This document shows, piece by piece, positions 33,250 through 44,900 of a stretch of DNA of 64,000 bases; positions within the stretch are counted from its first letter, which is position 1, and each line of letters opens with the position of its first letter. The translations under genes were made by a program, and so were the position numbers. The notes beneath the pieces are model-generated. The model saw only the letters and a program-made list of their open reading frames with translations. It ran no database searches and had not been told where the DNA came from. The DNA comes from Castor canadensis (lineage: Eukaryota > Chordata > Mammalia > Rodentia > Castoridae), in assembly GCF_047511655.1 (NCBI RefSeq), contig NC_133397.1, forward strand, positions 125,200,308 through 125,264,307, read 5' to 3'.

Positions 33250-33461
33250 CCAACATCTGCTGGCTTCATGCAAATACACTTTGAAGAGATCCAAAATATA
33301 TCTTCATATTTTGAAGGATTTCTCAAATAGTCATAATTACATATTTGCCCAGAATAATTCAAGTTCAATAACTATATTGGATTTCTAGTATTTAAATATG
33401 GTTTCTCCTTCTATATTTTGTTTAAAGTGAATGACCAATTATTTATTTTTTCAAAACAAAA

Positions 33462-33537
33462 AGAGGGAGTTGGGAGGGGCAGGGAGGAGAGATGGCCCAA
33501 ACAGTGTATGCACATATAAATAAATAAACCAAAAAAG
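33462..33537 (+). mobile_element. severely 5'-truncated L1 3' end, sense
   Basis: GAGGGAGTTGGGAGGGGCAG, then GGCCCAAACAGTGTATGCAC and ATATAAATAAATAAACC match the terminal 3' end of the L1 at 50530-50600 (GTATGCACATATGAATAATA). Only the last ~75 bases and an A-rich tail are present. Confidence 0.7.
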
Positions 33538-33587
33538 AAAATAGCATTTTAATGACACACACATATATACACATTTTATTTATATAC

Positions 33588-33612
33588 GTGTGTGTGTGTG
33601 TGTGTGTGTGTA
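33588..33612 (+). repeat. (TG)n microsatellite
   Basis: Twelve TG units just after an ACACATATATACACA stretch (33555-33573), so the locus is an alternating purine-pyrimidine region with an internal CA/TG inversion. Confidence 0.9.
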
Positions 33613-33629
33613 TGTATTATTGTGGTGCA

Positions 33630-34510
33630 ACTATTTTGCATGAGACCCACCCTCTTAACAGATCTTAAGTGCATGACAGAGCATGGTTAACTGCAGGCAG
33701 TATACCTTACAACAGGTCGCTGGAGCTGAGTGTCCAGCTGGCTTGAGGTTCCTTTTCTCCGTTACCCCATCCTCTGGCACCCACCATTCCACACTTTTCT
33801 TCTTTGAGTTTGACTATTTTATATACCTTACGTAGGTGGAATTGTGTAGAACTTGCTCTATGCCTGGCTTATTCTACTTAGTTTAATATCCATAAGGTTA
33901 ATCCATATTGCCACATGTTTCAGGGCTTCCTGTTGTATCCCATTGTACTAATATATCACACTTTCTTCGTCCATCCATCTGTGGGATGGATGCCTGGTTT
34001 GCTTCCATATTGTCACTTTGTAAGCAGTGCTAGAAGGAACCTGAGAGTGTGACGAGATCCTGATTTCATTTCTTTGGGGCAAATACCCAGAAGCAAAATT
34101 GCTGAGTCAGAGTCATTCTGTTTTCTAATTTTTTGAGAAACCACCATCCTATTTTCATGGCACCTACACCACTGTGCATTTCACCAAGAGTGTACAAAGG
34201 TTCCAGTTTCTCTGCTCTCTTTCCATCTGAGATGGGTGAGGTGATAATTCATTCGATTTGTATTTCTCCAGTGTTTATTGACTTTAAACATCTTTTTATA
34301 TTCCTGTTGGCATTTGTATGTATTCTTTTTTTTTTTTTTTTTTTGGTGGGATCTAGTTTTGAACTCAGGGCTTCATGCTCGAAAAGCTGGCACTCTACCA
34401 CTTGAGCCACAGCTCCGGCCCTTGTGTGTATTCTTCAGAGAAATGCCTATTCAAGTCCTTAGGCCATTTTCAAGCTGGGTTATTTTTTTGCTATTGAATT
34501 GTAACTGTTC
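33630..34510 (-). mobile_element. ancient L1M-type LINE remnant, antisense, split by a SINE
   Basis: Reading + strand, it follows the reverse complement of mammalian L1 ORF2-end/3' sequence: TGTATCCCATTGTACTAATA, CCATCCATCTGTGGGATGGA, TTTGGGGCAAATACCCAGAA, AATTGCTGAGTCAGAG, GGTGAGGTGATAATTCATT, then GTTGGCATTTGTATGTATTC, and after the inserted SINE GAGAAATGCCTATTCAAGTC. It is heavily diverged and carries no usable coding frame. Confidence 0.88.
34327..34420 (-). mobile_element. ID-like SINE nested in the L1M remnant, antisense
   Basis: A T20-type tail is followed by TAGTTTTGAACTCAGGGCTT, GCTGGCACTCTACCACTTGA and GCCACAGCTCCGGCCC. TGTATGTATTCTT before and TGTGTGTATTCTT after form a one-mismatch target duplication derived from L1M sequence. 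The element therefore inserted into the older L1. Confidence 0.9.
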
Positions 34511-34515
34511 CCTAA

Positions 34516-34546
34516 ACACAACACACACACACACACACACACACAC
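34516..34546 (+). repeat. (CA)n microsatellite
   Basis: About 15 CA units at the edge of the L1M remnant. Confidence 0.95.
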
Positions 34547-34559
34547 GTAAAATAATAAA

Positions 34560-35205
34560 ATTGTCAAAACTAAGAAGTAAATTCAGTTGCAGTTTACAAA
34601 ATCATTAAAAATCAGTTGTGCTTCTACATGCTAAGGATGAAAAGGAATTTTAGAAAACCAGTAGCATTTACAGTTGAATCAAAATAAATAAAATACTTAC
34701 AAATAACCTTTCCTAAGGAGATGAGATTGTTGTACCCTATAATCAAATAAAATAGTTACATTCTACCATTTAAGAATGTTTAGCACTAAATATAAACTAT
34801 ATTCTGTGTGATATCAACAATTAGCCACAAGAGGTTACTTTTCCTATTAAATTAAATATTTCCCCTAATCTGATTCCAGTGTATCTGGACCATGTAGGAA
34901 TATGCAACTATAAATTGTATAATATCATTTCATTGGAAACAAAATGTATATTTTTTGAAAATTTCAAATGGAATTATAGCAAATCAGGAACTTTTATGAG
35001 TATATTAGTTTGTTCTAATACGGTTTATATTTTCATTTAATGTACAATTGAGAAATTCTGGCAAAAATGTCAAGTTTTATGGCATTAGAGCTTCCAGTCC
35101 AGAAAATTTCACTAAGAAAATGACCATGAATATACTGCTGTAATAAGTTATGACATCTGTACCTTTAAAAAATGTCTTCATTTTGATGCTGTAACATCAT
35201 TTTTG
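34560..35205. other. AT-rich unique sequence, no gene seen
   Basis: No recognised feature. Confidence 0.4.
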
Positions 35206-35207
35206 GT

Positions 35208-35351
35208 CTAAGAGTTAACTTTTTTGTTTTTCTTCATCTATTCACTTATTTGTTTATTTTGAGACAAAGTCTTACTATGTAGCTAGGCTGACCTGGAACT
35301 TGCCATCCTCCTGCCTTAGCCTCCCACCTGCCCAGCTAAGAGTTAACTTTT
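35208..35351 (-). mobile_element. B1-like SINE, antisense, with perfect 16-bp target duplication
   Basis: CTAAGAGTTAACTTTT occurs at 35208-35223 and again at 35336-35351 with no mismatch. Between them lies a reverse-complement B1 monomer: GAGACAAAGTCTTACTATG, TAGCTAGGCTGACCTGGAAC, TTGCCATCCTCCTGCCTTAG, CCTCCCACCTGCCCAG. The intact duplication bounds the insertion exactly, although the element body is somewhat diverged. Confidence 0.93.
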
Positions 35352-35354
35352 AAC

Positions 35355-36175
35355 TCTTATTAAAAGAGAGATTAACTCATTCATACAAATATACAAGGCT
35401 CTGATTTATTCAGAAAAGCTTCAAGGAAATGATGGAGCCGAGTACAGTACGGAGAGAGAAACCTCACAGCCCCGTCAGGCTGGGTAGACACCTGTTCTGC
35501 AATGCATCATTTATATTTTGAAGAAGTCGCATTATTTCTGTTAGAATTTTTGGTCTGCTCTTTTGTTACCTCCTGTAGGAACTTTAAATCCAACTGAGTT
35601 CACACCCTCATCTGGGCTTTAATAAGTATGATATAATAATTACTCCTAAAAAATAAAGCACCATGGCATAAAGATACAAACTGGGAGGCGCCACAATACA
35701 TTTGACATTTGACTAAAATGAGAGAAGAAAAATTGACTTTCTAGAGAATGCACATGCTGCAGGGGAAGATAGTAAGTGCAAAGGCCCTCAGATTGAACAT
35801 TCTTGGTGCATTTGAGAATTTTTTCTCCAGGTGCTTTATTTTTCAACATGTGCCTTAGCACCTGCTGCCTCCCGGGCTGGAATTCCCTTCTCCGCTTCCT
35901 CAGCTCCTGCTATTTGCCCAGCCTTACCACTCAATGTCATCTTCCAGCCCTTTACAGTGGCCCAAATGCTCCCACAGCACCTGAACAAACTTCTGACTGA
36001 TCATTTCTCAAACGTTAGCATTTTACATTCTTGGTGTTCCCCATTTGAGTACTTGCACTTAAAAAATAAAATAAAAGCAGGAGCTTTCTCTGATCAGATT
36101 TCGATTATTTCAGGGCCAGGGACAGTGTTCAGGACATTACAGCATTCAGTGAAGAAAGACAGGATATTTGCTTAT
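35355..36175. other. unique sequence, no gene seen
   Basis: Overlapping open frames on both strands (35646-36178, longest 115 codons) in a GC-balanced stretch. No domain is recognised and no splice-bounded block is clear. Confidence 0.35.
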
Positions 36176-36181
36176 TGAACC

Positions 36182-36303
36182 TTTTTTTTCTTCTATTAGA
36201 TTTTTGAGACAGGGTCTTGCTCTGTGGCCCTTGAACTCATGAGCCGCCTGCCTTGGCCTTCTGAGGGCTGAGACGACAGGTGTGTTCGCTATCAGGCCAG
36301 CTC
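36182..36303 (-). mobile_element. B1-like SINE, antisense, diverged
   Basis: TTTTTGAGACAGGGTCTTGC, TCTGTGGCCCTTGAACTCAT, GCCTGCCTTGGCCTTCTGAG and GACGACAGGTGTG follow the reverse B1 order with an internal deletion after GTGGCCC. Confidence 0.8.
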
Positions 36304-36309
36304 TCTGAA

Positions 36310-37425
36310 ATCATTTTATGCAACCTATTTTTCTCTTCTCCTTTCCTTAGATTATAATCGTAAAATCTTTTCTTCAGACACATCCTCAGAAAGGCAGAGA
36401 ACTGGGCTCCTGTTTTGAAGATGTTGTCGTTTTGACATATTTCCAATCTTCAAACATCAGCATTTTTCTGGAAATCATGTTTTTAAAAATTCTGAAAGGT
36501 GCTTAGACCAAATTAAGAAAACCTTTGCGGTATAAATAGCATGAATTTGGTCAAAGTAAATTGTTTGCATGTTGTAAAGACCACAATGAGATCTCTTTGT
36601 ACAATTAACACACTCTAATAAAGGAACAAAAAGAACAAAAGCAGCAAAAAGAATAAAAGAATAAAAAGAACAAAAGTAAACCTTTGTATGTAAAACAAGG
36701 TATTTAAGACCTAATTTGCTAGAAATGATGTGTGTCATAGCAGAAGACAGTAAATGACACCATATGGCAAAATGAAAAAAATGTAAAAGAAACTCAAAAG
36801 TATAGAACTATTCCAGATTGAGTTGTGTTACATCAGATTTTCATAATCAAGCAATTACAAAGGTAAGAATTACATTTTCTGGATCTGGAGTCTATAATTT
36901 AATATCGTAAGGAAGTATGTAAGAACATTAAGATTACTGTAAAGGAAAACCAGTGGCAGACCGTGATAATGTCTCTTTTTGATTGCATAGACACAACCCT
37001 AATTTTGTAATTTATGCATTTCTCAAGAGGCTGTTTTATTTGCATTTTTTAAAGTTTGAAATATGATTGGGTTATCCTAAGCCCCTTGTTTCCTTTGCAG
37101 ATAAAACACATATCATTTTATTGGACATTGTGACACAGCATTGCCTGGTAGGCTCAGAATCAAGAGCAATCATTCTGTCGTGAACAAATTGCTACTCTAT
37201 TCCTTGGATTTGACGCAGGCTTCTTCAGTGCTGTTGCTCTTTCATTTTCCAGCGTACTGTCAGCTCTCAATGAACAGTACATGCCTATGCTATTTATACC
37301 GAGGGTGGCTGCTTCTCGGGTTTTTCTTCTTCTAGGACAGTGTCCATCTCACTACATCATCCAGTCTCCTTGGTATGCATTTTCCTCCATCTCATTCTCT
37401 GCCTTACATCATAAATTAAATGAAT
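36310..37425. other. AT-rich unique sequence, no gene seen
   Basis: Contains an A-rich AAAGAACAAAA-type stretch (36624-36680). A pyrimidine-AG acceptor-like TTTCCTTTGCAG ends at 37100, but no matching exon body or donor supports an exon. Confidence 0.4.
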
Positions 37426-37431
37426 GTTTAC

Positions 37432-37905
37432 AGCTAGCACAGTGGCTCACCCTTGTAATCCCAGCTTCTTTTGGAGATTGAGATCAGGAGGATCATGGTT
37501 CAAGGCCAGTCCTGGCCGGGAGTTTTCAAGACTTCATATCAATTAGTAGATGAATGCGGTGTCATGTTCCTGTCTTCCCAGCTATGCCAGAGGTTAAGAT
37601 GGGGGGGATTGAGGTTCCCAGCCTGACAGGACAAAAAAATGAGTGAGACTCCATCTCAGTGGGAAAAAGTTGAAGGTAGTACAATATGCCTGTCATCCCA
37701 GTGACTTCAGAAAGTATAAAATAGGGGGCTCACCTTCCAGGTCAGCCTGGGCAAAAAGTGAGACCTATTTCCAAAATAACCAGAGCAAAAAGGGCTGGAG
37801 GCCTGGCTCAAGTGGGAGAGCACTTGCCTCACAAATGCAAAGCCCTGAGTTTAAACCCCAGTACTAACCCAACCCCTCTCCCCACCCCGCCCCCCCAAAA
37901 AAAAA
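37432..37905 (+). mobile_element. expanded composite SINE (three B1-like parts + ID), sense
   Basis: The first B1-like part runs from CTAGCACAGTGGCTCACCCT. A second with CGGTGTCATGTTCCTGTCTT leads to GAGTGAGACTCCATCTCAGT. A third starts at GGTAGTACAATATGCCTGTC and ends at GTGAGACCTATTTCC. The linker AATAACCAGAGCAAAAAGGG then leads to the ID unit (GGAGGCCTGGCTCAAGTGGG, GCCCTGAGTTTAAACCCCAG). At about 470 bases it is longer than the ~300-335-base copies elsewhere here. The open frames at 37643-38159 read through it. Confidence 0.85.
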
Positions 37906-37972
37906 GGAAAAGAAAAAGAATGCTTACTCTTCCAGGTACTTCAATAAGCATTGAAGTAAAAAAAAAAAAAAG
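37880..37972 (+). repeat. C-rich then A-rich SINE tail region
   Basis: CCCCTCTCCCCACCCC followed by A9, GGAAAAGAAAAAG and a further A13 run at 37960-37972. It looks like an unstable tail of the composite SINE. Confidence 0.7.
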
Positions 37973-37974
37973 AC

Positions 37975-38545
37975 ATGGCTTGAGCTCCCAAGAAACTGCA
38001 ATTCTAATGAGGGAAGCCCAATCTGGAGACAAGCACATGAAGAGTGGATCTCTCAGTACATCTCAGTGCGACAGAAGCATCTTGAAGGGTAAGGAGCTCC
38101 TAAACACAGAATATCATTTAAGGACAAAGGAAGGGCACTTGCACGTTCCCCACATCTGAAAAGGGACATCGAAACAGACAAGCATGTGTGTGCTTGGATG
38201 CAGAGGTCCTGAGCTCTAGAAGGAAGGACTGTCCCAGAAGGATCCTTATTTGTGGCAATGCTTTGTGTGAGTCCCTGTTAATCACACGATTTGCATAAAC
38301 AGACCCGCCATAAGTATTTTTTTTTTTGACCAAGTGAAAATTAAATTTGTCTTTTAGAAAACTCATTATGCCTATGGTTGAAATATAAGAGAATTAGTAT
38401 GCCAAGGCACACTCAAAGAACAGGAGACTCTTGAAACATCTGAGTTTCAGGTTCACAGAGAAATGCTGGTGTCACATTGGTCAAGTTCAAATGAGCAATC
38501 AGCTCACCAGAAGTTAATCACATGCACTCTTGGCTCTCAAATGAC
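37975..38545. other. unique sequence, no gene seen
   Basis: GC-balanced. The 133-codon open frame ending near 38159 takes its first half from the SINE and is not considered a gene. Confidence 0.4.
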
Positions 38546-38554
38546 ATTGGTTTT

Positions 38555-38850
38555 CAAAGATTTTTTTCCCCAGCACTGGGTCTTCATGCTGCACCACTTG
38601 ATCCACACACCCTAGTCCTTCTGCTTTCAGTGCTTTTCCACATTTTTTGCCCAGATTAGCCTCAGATTACCATCCTCCTACCCTTGCTCTCCCAGTATCT
38701 GGGATTGTAGGCATGTACCACCCTGCCTGACTTATTTTTGAGAGAGGAACTTGCTGATATTTTTCTTTTTTTTTTGGCCTGGGCTGGCTTGAACTCTTTT
38801 CTCCATCTCCCAAATAGCTGGGATTATAGATGTGAGCCACCACACTGGCC
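38555..38850 (-). mobile_element. composite B1/ID SINE, antisense, diverged
   Basis: A shortened ID unit in reverse (CAGCACTGGGTCTTCATGCT, GCACCACTTGATCCACACA) precedes a first reverse B1 part (TTTTTGCCCAGATTAGCCTC, GGGATTGTAGGCATGTACC). A T/C-rich spacer and a second B1 part (GGCCTGGGCTGGCTTGAACT, TGGGATTATAGATGTGAGC) follow. Confidence 0.82.
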
Positions 38851-38959
38851 TCCAAGTTCATCTTCTCACCCCACACAGACACACATACAAACACATTCTA
38901 ACAGAGAGGTTTTGTATCCAGAGATGACGTTTAGAGACCACAGAAAGAACGGAGCCTGA

Positions 38960-41900
38960 TGAATGGGGGGCTGTCTACACTCACTCACTAGCTAAGTGAC
39001 TCTTTCCATGTTTCTAAAAAGGAAAATAATTCCACGTTGGAGATTAGAATAATGATCACAGTTTTTGAACATCTTAACTTCTGGGGCAGGTTATGAGTGG
39101 TTCAATTTCCAATGGGAAATACATAAGTGGTAAACATCCAGCATATGCAATGGTTCTCGTGTTTCTGAAGATTTCCTAGATGGTGTTTCTCCTCTTACCT
39201 ACTTTTCAGACTTATTAAACCCCTCAGCCTTAAAACCTGCGGAAGCATATGGTAAGTCCCGAATCATTTGCCCCTCTTTTTGAGCTACCCTGTTTCATAC
39301 TTCCATTAGACTAAATATCCTAAAATTGACTTAATTGCTATACCTACAGGCAAGCTTGCAATATGTGAAAGTGCTTTGGAAAAAAATGAAGTCCTCTAAT
39401 ATTAGCATCGCTGCTGAAAGATGAGTGACACATCAAAGAAATTCGAGCTGGCTTTTCCATGATAATTTAAGGGACTCAAATTCCTCTTAAATCAAACCAG
39501 TTCTCTAATATGTCCATTAGTCTAAGATTCAACAACACTAGATAGGGCCATTTAACATTATTTGTTAGCCAACATAAATAATTAAACTGGAATATAGCTA
39601 CTGTTTTTCTTAAGAGTAATTTGTTTCATATGCCTACAGAATAGAAAAGATGTAGAATAGCTACATCTTTTACAACATCGTGACCTTTATCACCAGAAAA
39701 CAAAGTGTCATTAAGATGTTTTTCCATTTATGTTTTGTTGTTCATATTGTAGTTTCTAGTTACAGGTGAAGACAAAAATTAAACCCCACCCCCCACAACT
39801 TTTTTCTCTTATATTTCATATAGATAATGAAAAGTTAGATTTAATTGTGAGTGTCTTATTTATTGAAAGAGTACTGGGCTTTGAGATCTGATTTCACACC
39901 TGTCATAAAATGTCTCATTACTACCTGGAGAATTTGTTTGTCTTTGACCAGTGGGCTAGACTCCAAGCCCTTTTTCTCCTTAGTCAAAGTGATATGAATC
40001 CAAATAAACAGAGGTGGGAATTTTCTATTTCCACCCTTTCTAGGAGTGTGTGTTTCCCACCTACATCCTAAAAGAGGTGAATTTTTTCTCTTGCATTGCA
40101 AGATACATTATTCTAAACAGCAGTTTCCTATGAATTCCTCATATTTCCAGGTCAGACTTCTAAGGTTATGCCTGCCAACAGGGGACACGCGGGTACAGTA
40201 AGTGTGTGCCGTGCGTTTGCTGGGAGTGTCACTGAACCAGTATGTGTCATGGGCTGAGGAAAAGCTGCTCTTAGTTCTAGTCAACTGCTGCCATGTGAGA
40301 ATGTAATTCCAGTATTATAAGAGCTTCCAAATTTTAAAGGGAAGCTGGAACCTAGAGATAAATGTAAACTAAAAAACCAAATATCCTGATGTCTAAATAC
40401 TGGCTTAATTTTTTTTTTAACAAAATTGTGCTGGCCGTGCAATGAATGTGTGGGCCAAATTCAGGCACTGGTAACCAGTTTGCAGTCATGCTGCCCACCC
40501 ATAACACATCTTTGTCCATTGTATTCACTAATCAATCCACGATTCACATGTTTGAGCCTTGAAACAAAGATGTCAGGGGTGGTCTCAGAATGCACATTAA
40601 CAGATTTTCATTGGTGTCAGCTGTTGGCCAATGCGGCTGGGTTTTCATGGTAAGTAATTTGCCCTACCTACCTCCATGTGGACACAAGTCTTGCTCAATC
40701 TTTTAAATCCTAACTCCATATAAATATTCACATAACCCTTAAAACAGATAATAAGTCAGTCATGGTTCATAGACTGCTTCCTCCCCAACATGAAAATAAA
40801 CAGGCTTTTCTGAGGGATTGGACTTGTCACATGACCTTAATCCAATATTTTTTACACTGTTTCATGGAAACTGAAGGGTTTGATATTCCTTACGGGACTT
40901 CAGTTTTCATGGCATACCAGAAGGTTCTCATTAAAATGCTGATTTTATCTAAAAATAACAAGTTTGAGAGTACTTTTCATCAGATTGTGAAATAAAAAGA
41001 TTGATCTGTAAGGAAAGGGAGCTTATCTTCATCAGTGGATTCCTAATTGTCCATCTGTCCAGCCATGAACCACTTGGTAGGTGTCAAGTTCTCTATACAC
41101 CTGAAAATGGCATTTCTTACCACTTTTACAAACTCTTAACGGGGTTTGTGTACACTAGTATGTCATACATCAGATCAGTGAATGTATGTGCTTATGATTA
41201 CATGTAACTGAGATAAAAATGGTGATGGGGATTGATATTCAGAAGTCCTCGTTGAGGAAAATCAGAGAGCTTTCATAACAGATTCAATAAAAAAGGAAAT
41301 TTGAAGCACTGATCAAGATAAATGAGAAGTTACAAGGTTGGGAAATGTTAACACAAGTAGCAAAATGGAAGACAGAATTCAGTCTTCAGTAATTTTGGGG
41401 GGTATGAGAAAAAGCACTGCGACTGGGGTGGGGTGTTTAGTGTGTAACTCACTGAACCTTAAGTTCTTAAAAGATGCAGGACCAGGAAATACAAGTTTAG
41501 ATAAAAGTGTAGCAATGGTAAATGCATACAGTGAACAGTCTACAGCTTCTGTTAGCTTAGCCCGGCAGAAGATGAACCCAGCGAACAGGAGCCCTGATAG
41601 TAATCCAGTTGGAAAGAGATAGTTGGAAAGATGTGTTGACATGCTTTTTTTCACACTGCAGATTAATGTCCTCAGGATAGGACCCTCGTTATATACACGT
41701 TTAACTCTCCTAGTGTTTTCTTCACTATGTAGTAATATGAATTGAATTGCATACTTCAATATGTAGTAAATATTTCATTTCATAAATGTTTCTTGTGTGA
41801 CTACATGAAAATAGAATATAAGGAATGGGAAAGAGAAGGGACTAGAAAGGAAGCCAAGAAGGATGTTTATAGATAGGAAGAGAACAAAAGGATGAAAACC

Positions 41901-44900
41901 AAAGAAGAGTATTTTACAACGTAGAAAATGTTCTTAGAGACTGAAATGCTTCAGAGAGTTCAATTGGGACAGGGCTTAAAATCAGCCATTGGGGTTGACA
42001 GTAGAAGAATGCTGGAAAGTGTAGTTCATGTTTTAAATTAATCATTTGAACTAATCACTTGAATTTCAGAATACGTCCTTTGACTAGGTGTAAGTCAATC
42101 TGTAGAAGGCAAGTTTCCAAACCCACAATTTAGCAACATAACTGGCAGTGTAGATCTAGTATAAGAGACTAACAGGCAATTAATTGTGCTGTGTTTCATT
42201 GCGGGTTTCCCAATTGAAAACGTTTCCTGCTGATAGGGCAGGCTTAGTGTATATGAAAGGAAAAAGTGAAAGAGAAGACATTCACACTGGGATTAAAAAC
42301 GTCAAATATAGACTTATCTGGCAGTGCATTGATTTGCTTAAAGATATCAAAGTTTTTAGTTCAAACCTTCTCATGATGGAAATACAAATATAAATAAAAG
42401 GATAACAATTCTGTGTCAAAAAGGAGAGCTCTTTGATAGTTCTGTTTTTACATTTCATTGCTCCAAATGTTTGTAAAGCAAATAACCATTTAAAAGCTCA
42501 ATCTAATAAGACCCTGAATGTTGTTCTAGAAAATTTAAGTATCTTATTCCTTTCTATAACTCAAATTTTTCCTAATCAGGTGGAATTTTTTTAGTATTAA
42601 ATATTCAGACATATTTAATTATGTATGATATAGTTATGCTGTAATACTACATTGCCATGCTTTGTGAGAAAGACACTAAAATCTAATGAATAATTGCATT
42701 TCGATAGTATTGCTTTGTTGTTAAGATAATAATAGAAAGTAGTGCAGTTTCTTCTCAAAAATCATCCTGTGTGCATCAGAAAAATAACACTGCTTTACAG
42801 TTTATTTAGATAATGTCTGATAAAGTCCGAAAGAACCAATATGCTTTTTGGTTTGTTTGTAACTCGCAGAGAATTTGGCACTCTGAATTACGGAGCAATC
42901 ATTGATCAACTAGCAAGACCTCTTAAAGCCCATAATAGCTAACAGGAGAGATAAGCTATAGAGTTAGGAATTTTAAAATGTCAAGCAGTACTAATAATTC
43001 ATGCATCCTGGGACCACAGAGCCACAAGCATGTCAGTGATAATGACATACTGCTTGGAAAATAGGTGAAATTAAAGCTAGTGCTTAGTTAAGAGAATCAC
43101 AGAACTTTGGTCAATTATCTTCTCCGGCATAGGAGGCTGCAGATTTGTGTTTTGTACATATTTCTGTTACTTATTATACCTTTCAGACAAATACCCCCAA
43201 TTCTACTGGCTTCACATACCATCAGTTGACAAAGGGCCCAACAAAGCATAAAAACAAAAGGTGTAGATAATAAACAGGAATGCACAAAATAAATGTCAAT
43301 ACCTGAGCAAGTCGAGTGTGCTAGAGGATAGAAGGGATTCACACACAGGAAATATTTATGAAAAGAGATGACAAAGTAATGAATCTTTAGGAAGGCTACT
43401 CTTCTGTTAAAATAATTGTTTAGATGTGTTATTTTTATTATTTCAATGTAGCCTATTTTAGAAATCACACTTAGAAATGAGATTGCATCTAAACATTGAA
43501 AAAGTCCACCAATTCTCCAGAAACTACCTTCCCCCCACCATTGGTCTTTGCATTTGAAAGAAGCTTTAAGCAAACAGTTGCATTTGAAGAGAAAGGGAAC
43601 ACCAGGCACAAGTTAAGGAGAAGATTGTGTTTTATTGAGTGATTACCACGCTGAGAAACAAAACGTGACCATGGCTATCAAATAACTCTCCCCCTACACA
43701 CAAAAAATCTTGAAATCAATTTTTAATGAGAAAAACAGAAAAAAGGATATTCATCTAGATTTTGTTTTATGCACATAATTCTATCTTCTCCTAATTCATC
43801 AATATGCTTATAATTCTTGCATTTCATGTTGAACTCAACACCCAAGAGCCTTGAACATCATCTACCCACCCATTAAAAACTATTGATGAATTAGACACCA
43901 TTGATAGATCCTTGAAATAATTTGTGACTCTTTAAACTAACGGCCGTTTCTCTAAAGGGAGAAAATGACAACAAAACATAAAAAAGAGTGCCTCATTACA
44001 AAGGAACCCACCATACATAATTTAAAACTTTCCCTACCAGAGAGCAAGTCGAGAATGCATTCTGAGTAACTGCTACTCAATGCAGAACGATTCTTTTTCA
44101 TGGAACTCAGGGTACAGATTATTGACTGGTCATTATGAGAAAAACAAATATCATCTGTAAATAATAATTAGAATGGAATACTATTTAAGCTTCTGAAAAG
44201 AACTTAAAATATGTATAGAGAAGCTCTGAAGCTAATAAAAAGATAATGCAGACTGCTTCAAAGCAGTGCACATTTAATATGGTTCAGCCTCTAACACAGT
44301 GAAACAATGTTAAATCTATTTTCTTACGTCCTATTTAAAAAACCTCTCAGTTGCATCAAGAATGGTTCAGCTCATTTGAAGTTACAGCCTGGTTTAGGAA
44401 AATTGCATTTTACTGCTCTCCTATTGATTTTGATCAAATTTAAAACTGTCCCTATCTGCTGATTCTGCTTTCTGTTGAATTTAAAATGTCCACACTATTT
44501 ACATAGCACTGAAAAATTACTGTTTTAATGTATCAGATTTTTAATACAGTTCTCTTTTTGTGGTTTATGTGCTAGCTTGCTACCAAGAGGAGAATTAGAT
44601 GTCATTTTCCTTTGTAGCATACAACGAAAAGTCATATTTTTCTTTAATCAGCAATGACATACCTATTGACTAAGAAATAAAACCATTTTTCATTTCCTTT
44701 CTTTTTTCTTTTTTGCTTAAAAACGATCAGTGCTTCAATTGTTTTTGTGTTTGTAGCTTTAAACAAAACTAGTACTTAGTATTCCTGGGTACTTCAACAA
44801 TCTAAAAATCATTTTCAAACAAACACAATGTCATCTTCAACTTAGCCCAATCAAAGATGTCAAGCTCTGATATCTCACTTAGCTTATGGACAAAAGTTCT

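Noticed and set aside
33100-33388. Thr/His-rich and Val/Cys-rich frames on both strands
   Set aside because: Direct translations of the CA microsatellite.
37089-37335. Possible exon after the acceptor-like TTTCCTTTGCAG at 37100
   Set aside because: No matching donor, and the adjoining 64-codon frame has no homology that I can see.
39200-39260. Possible donor GGTAAGTCC near 39252
   Set aside because: No acceptor or exon-like body upstream; isolated donors are common by chance.
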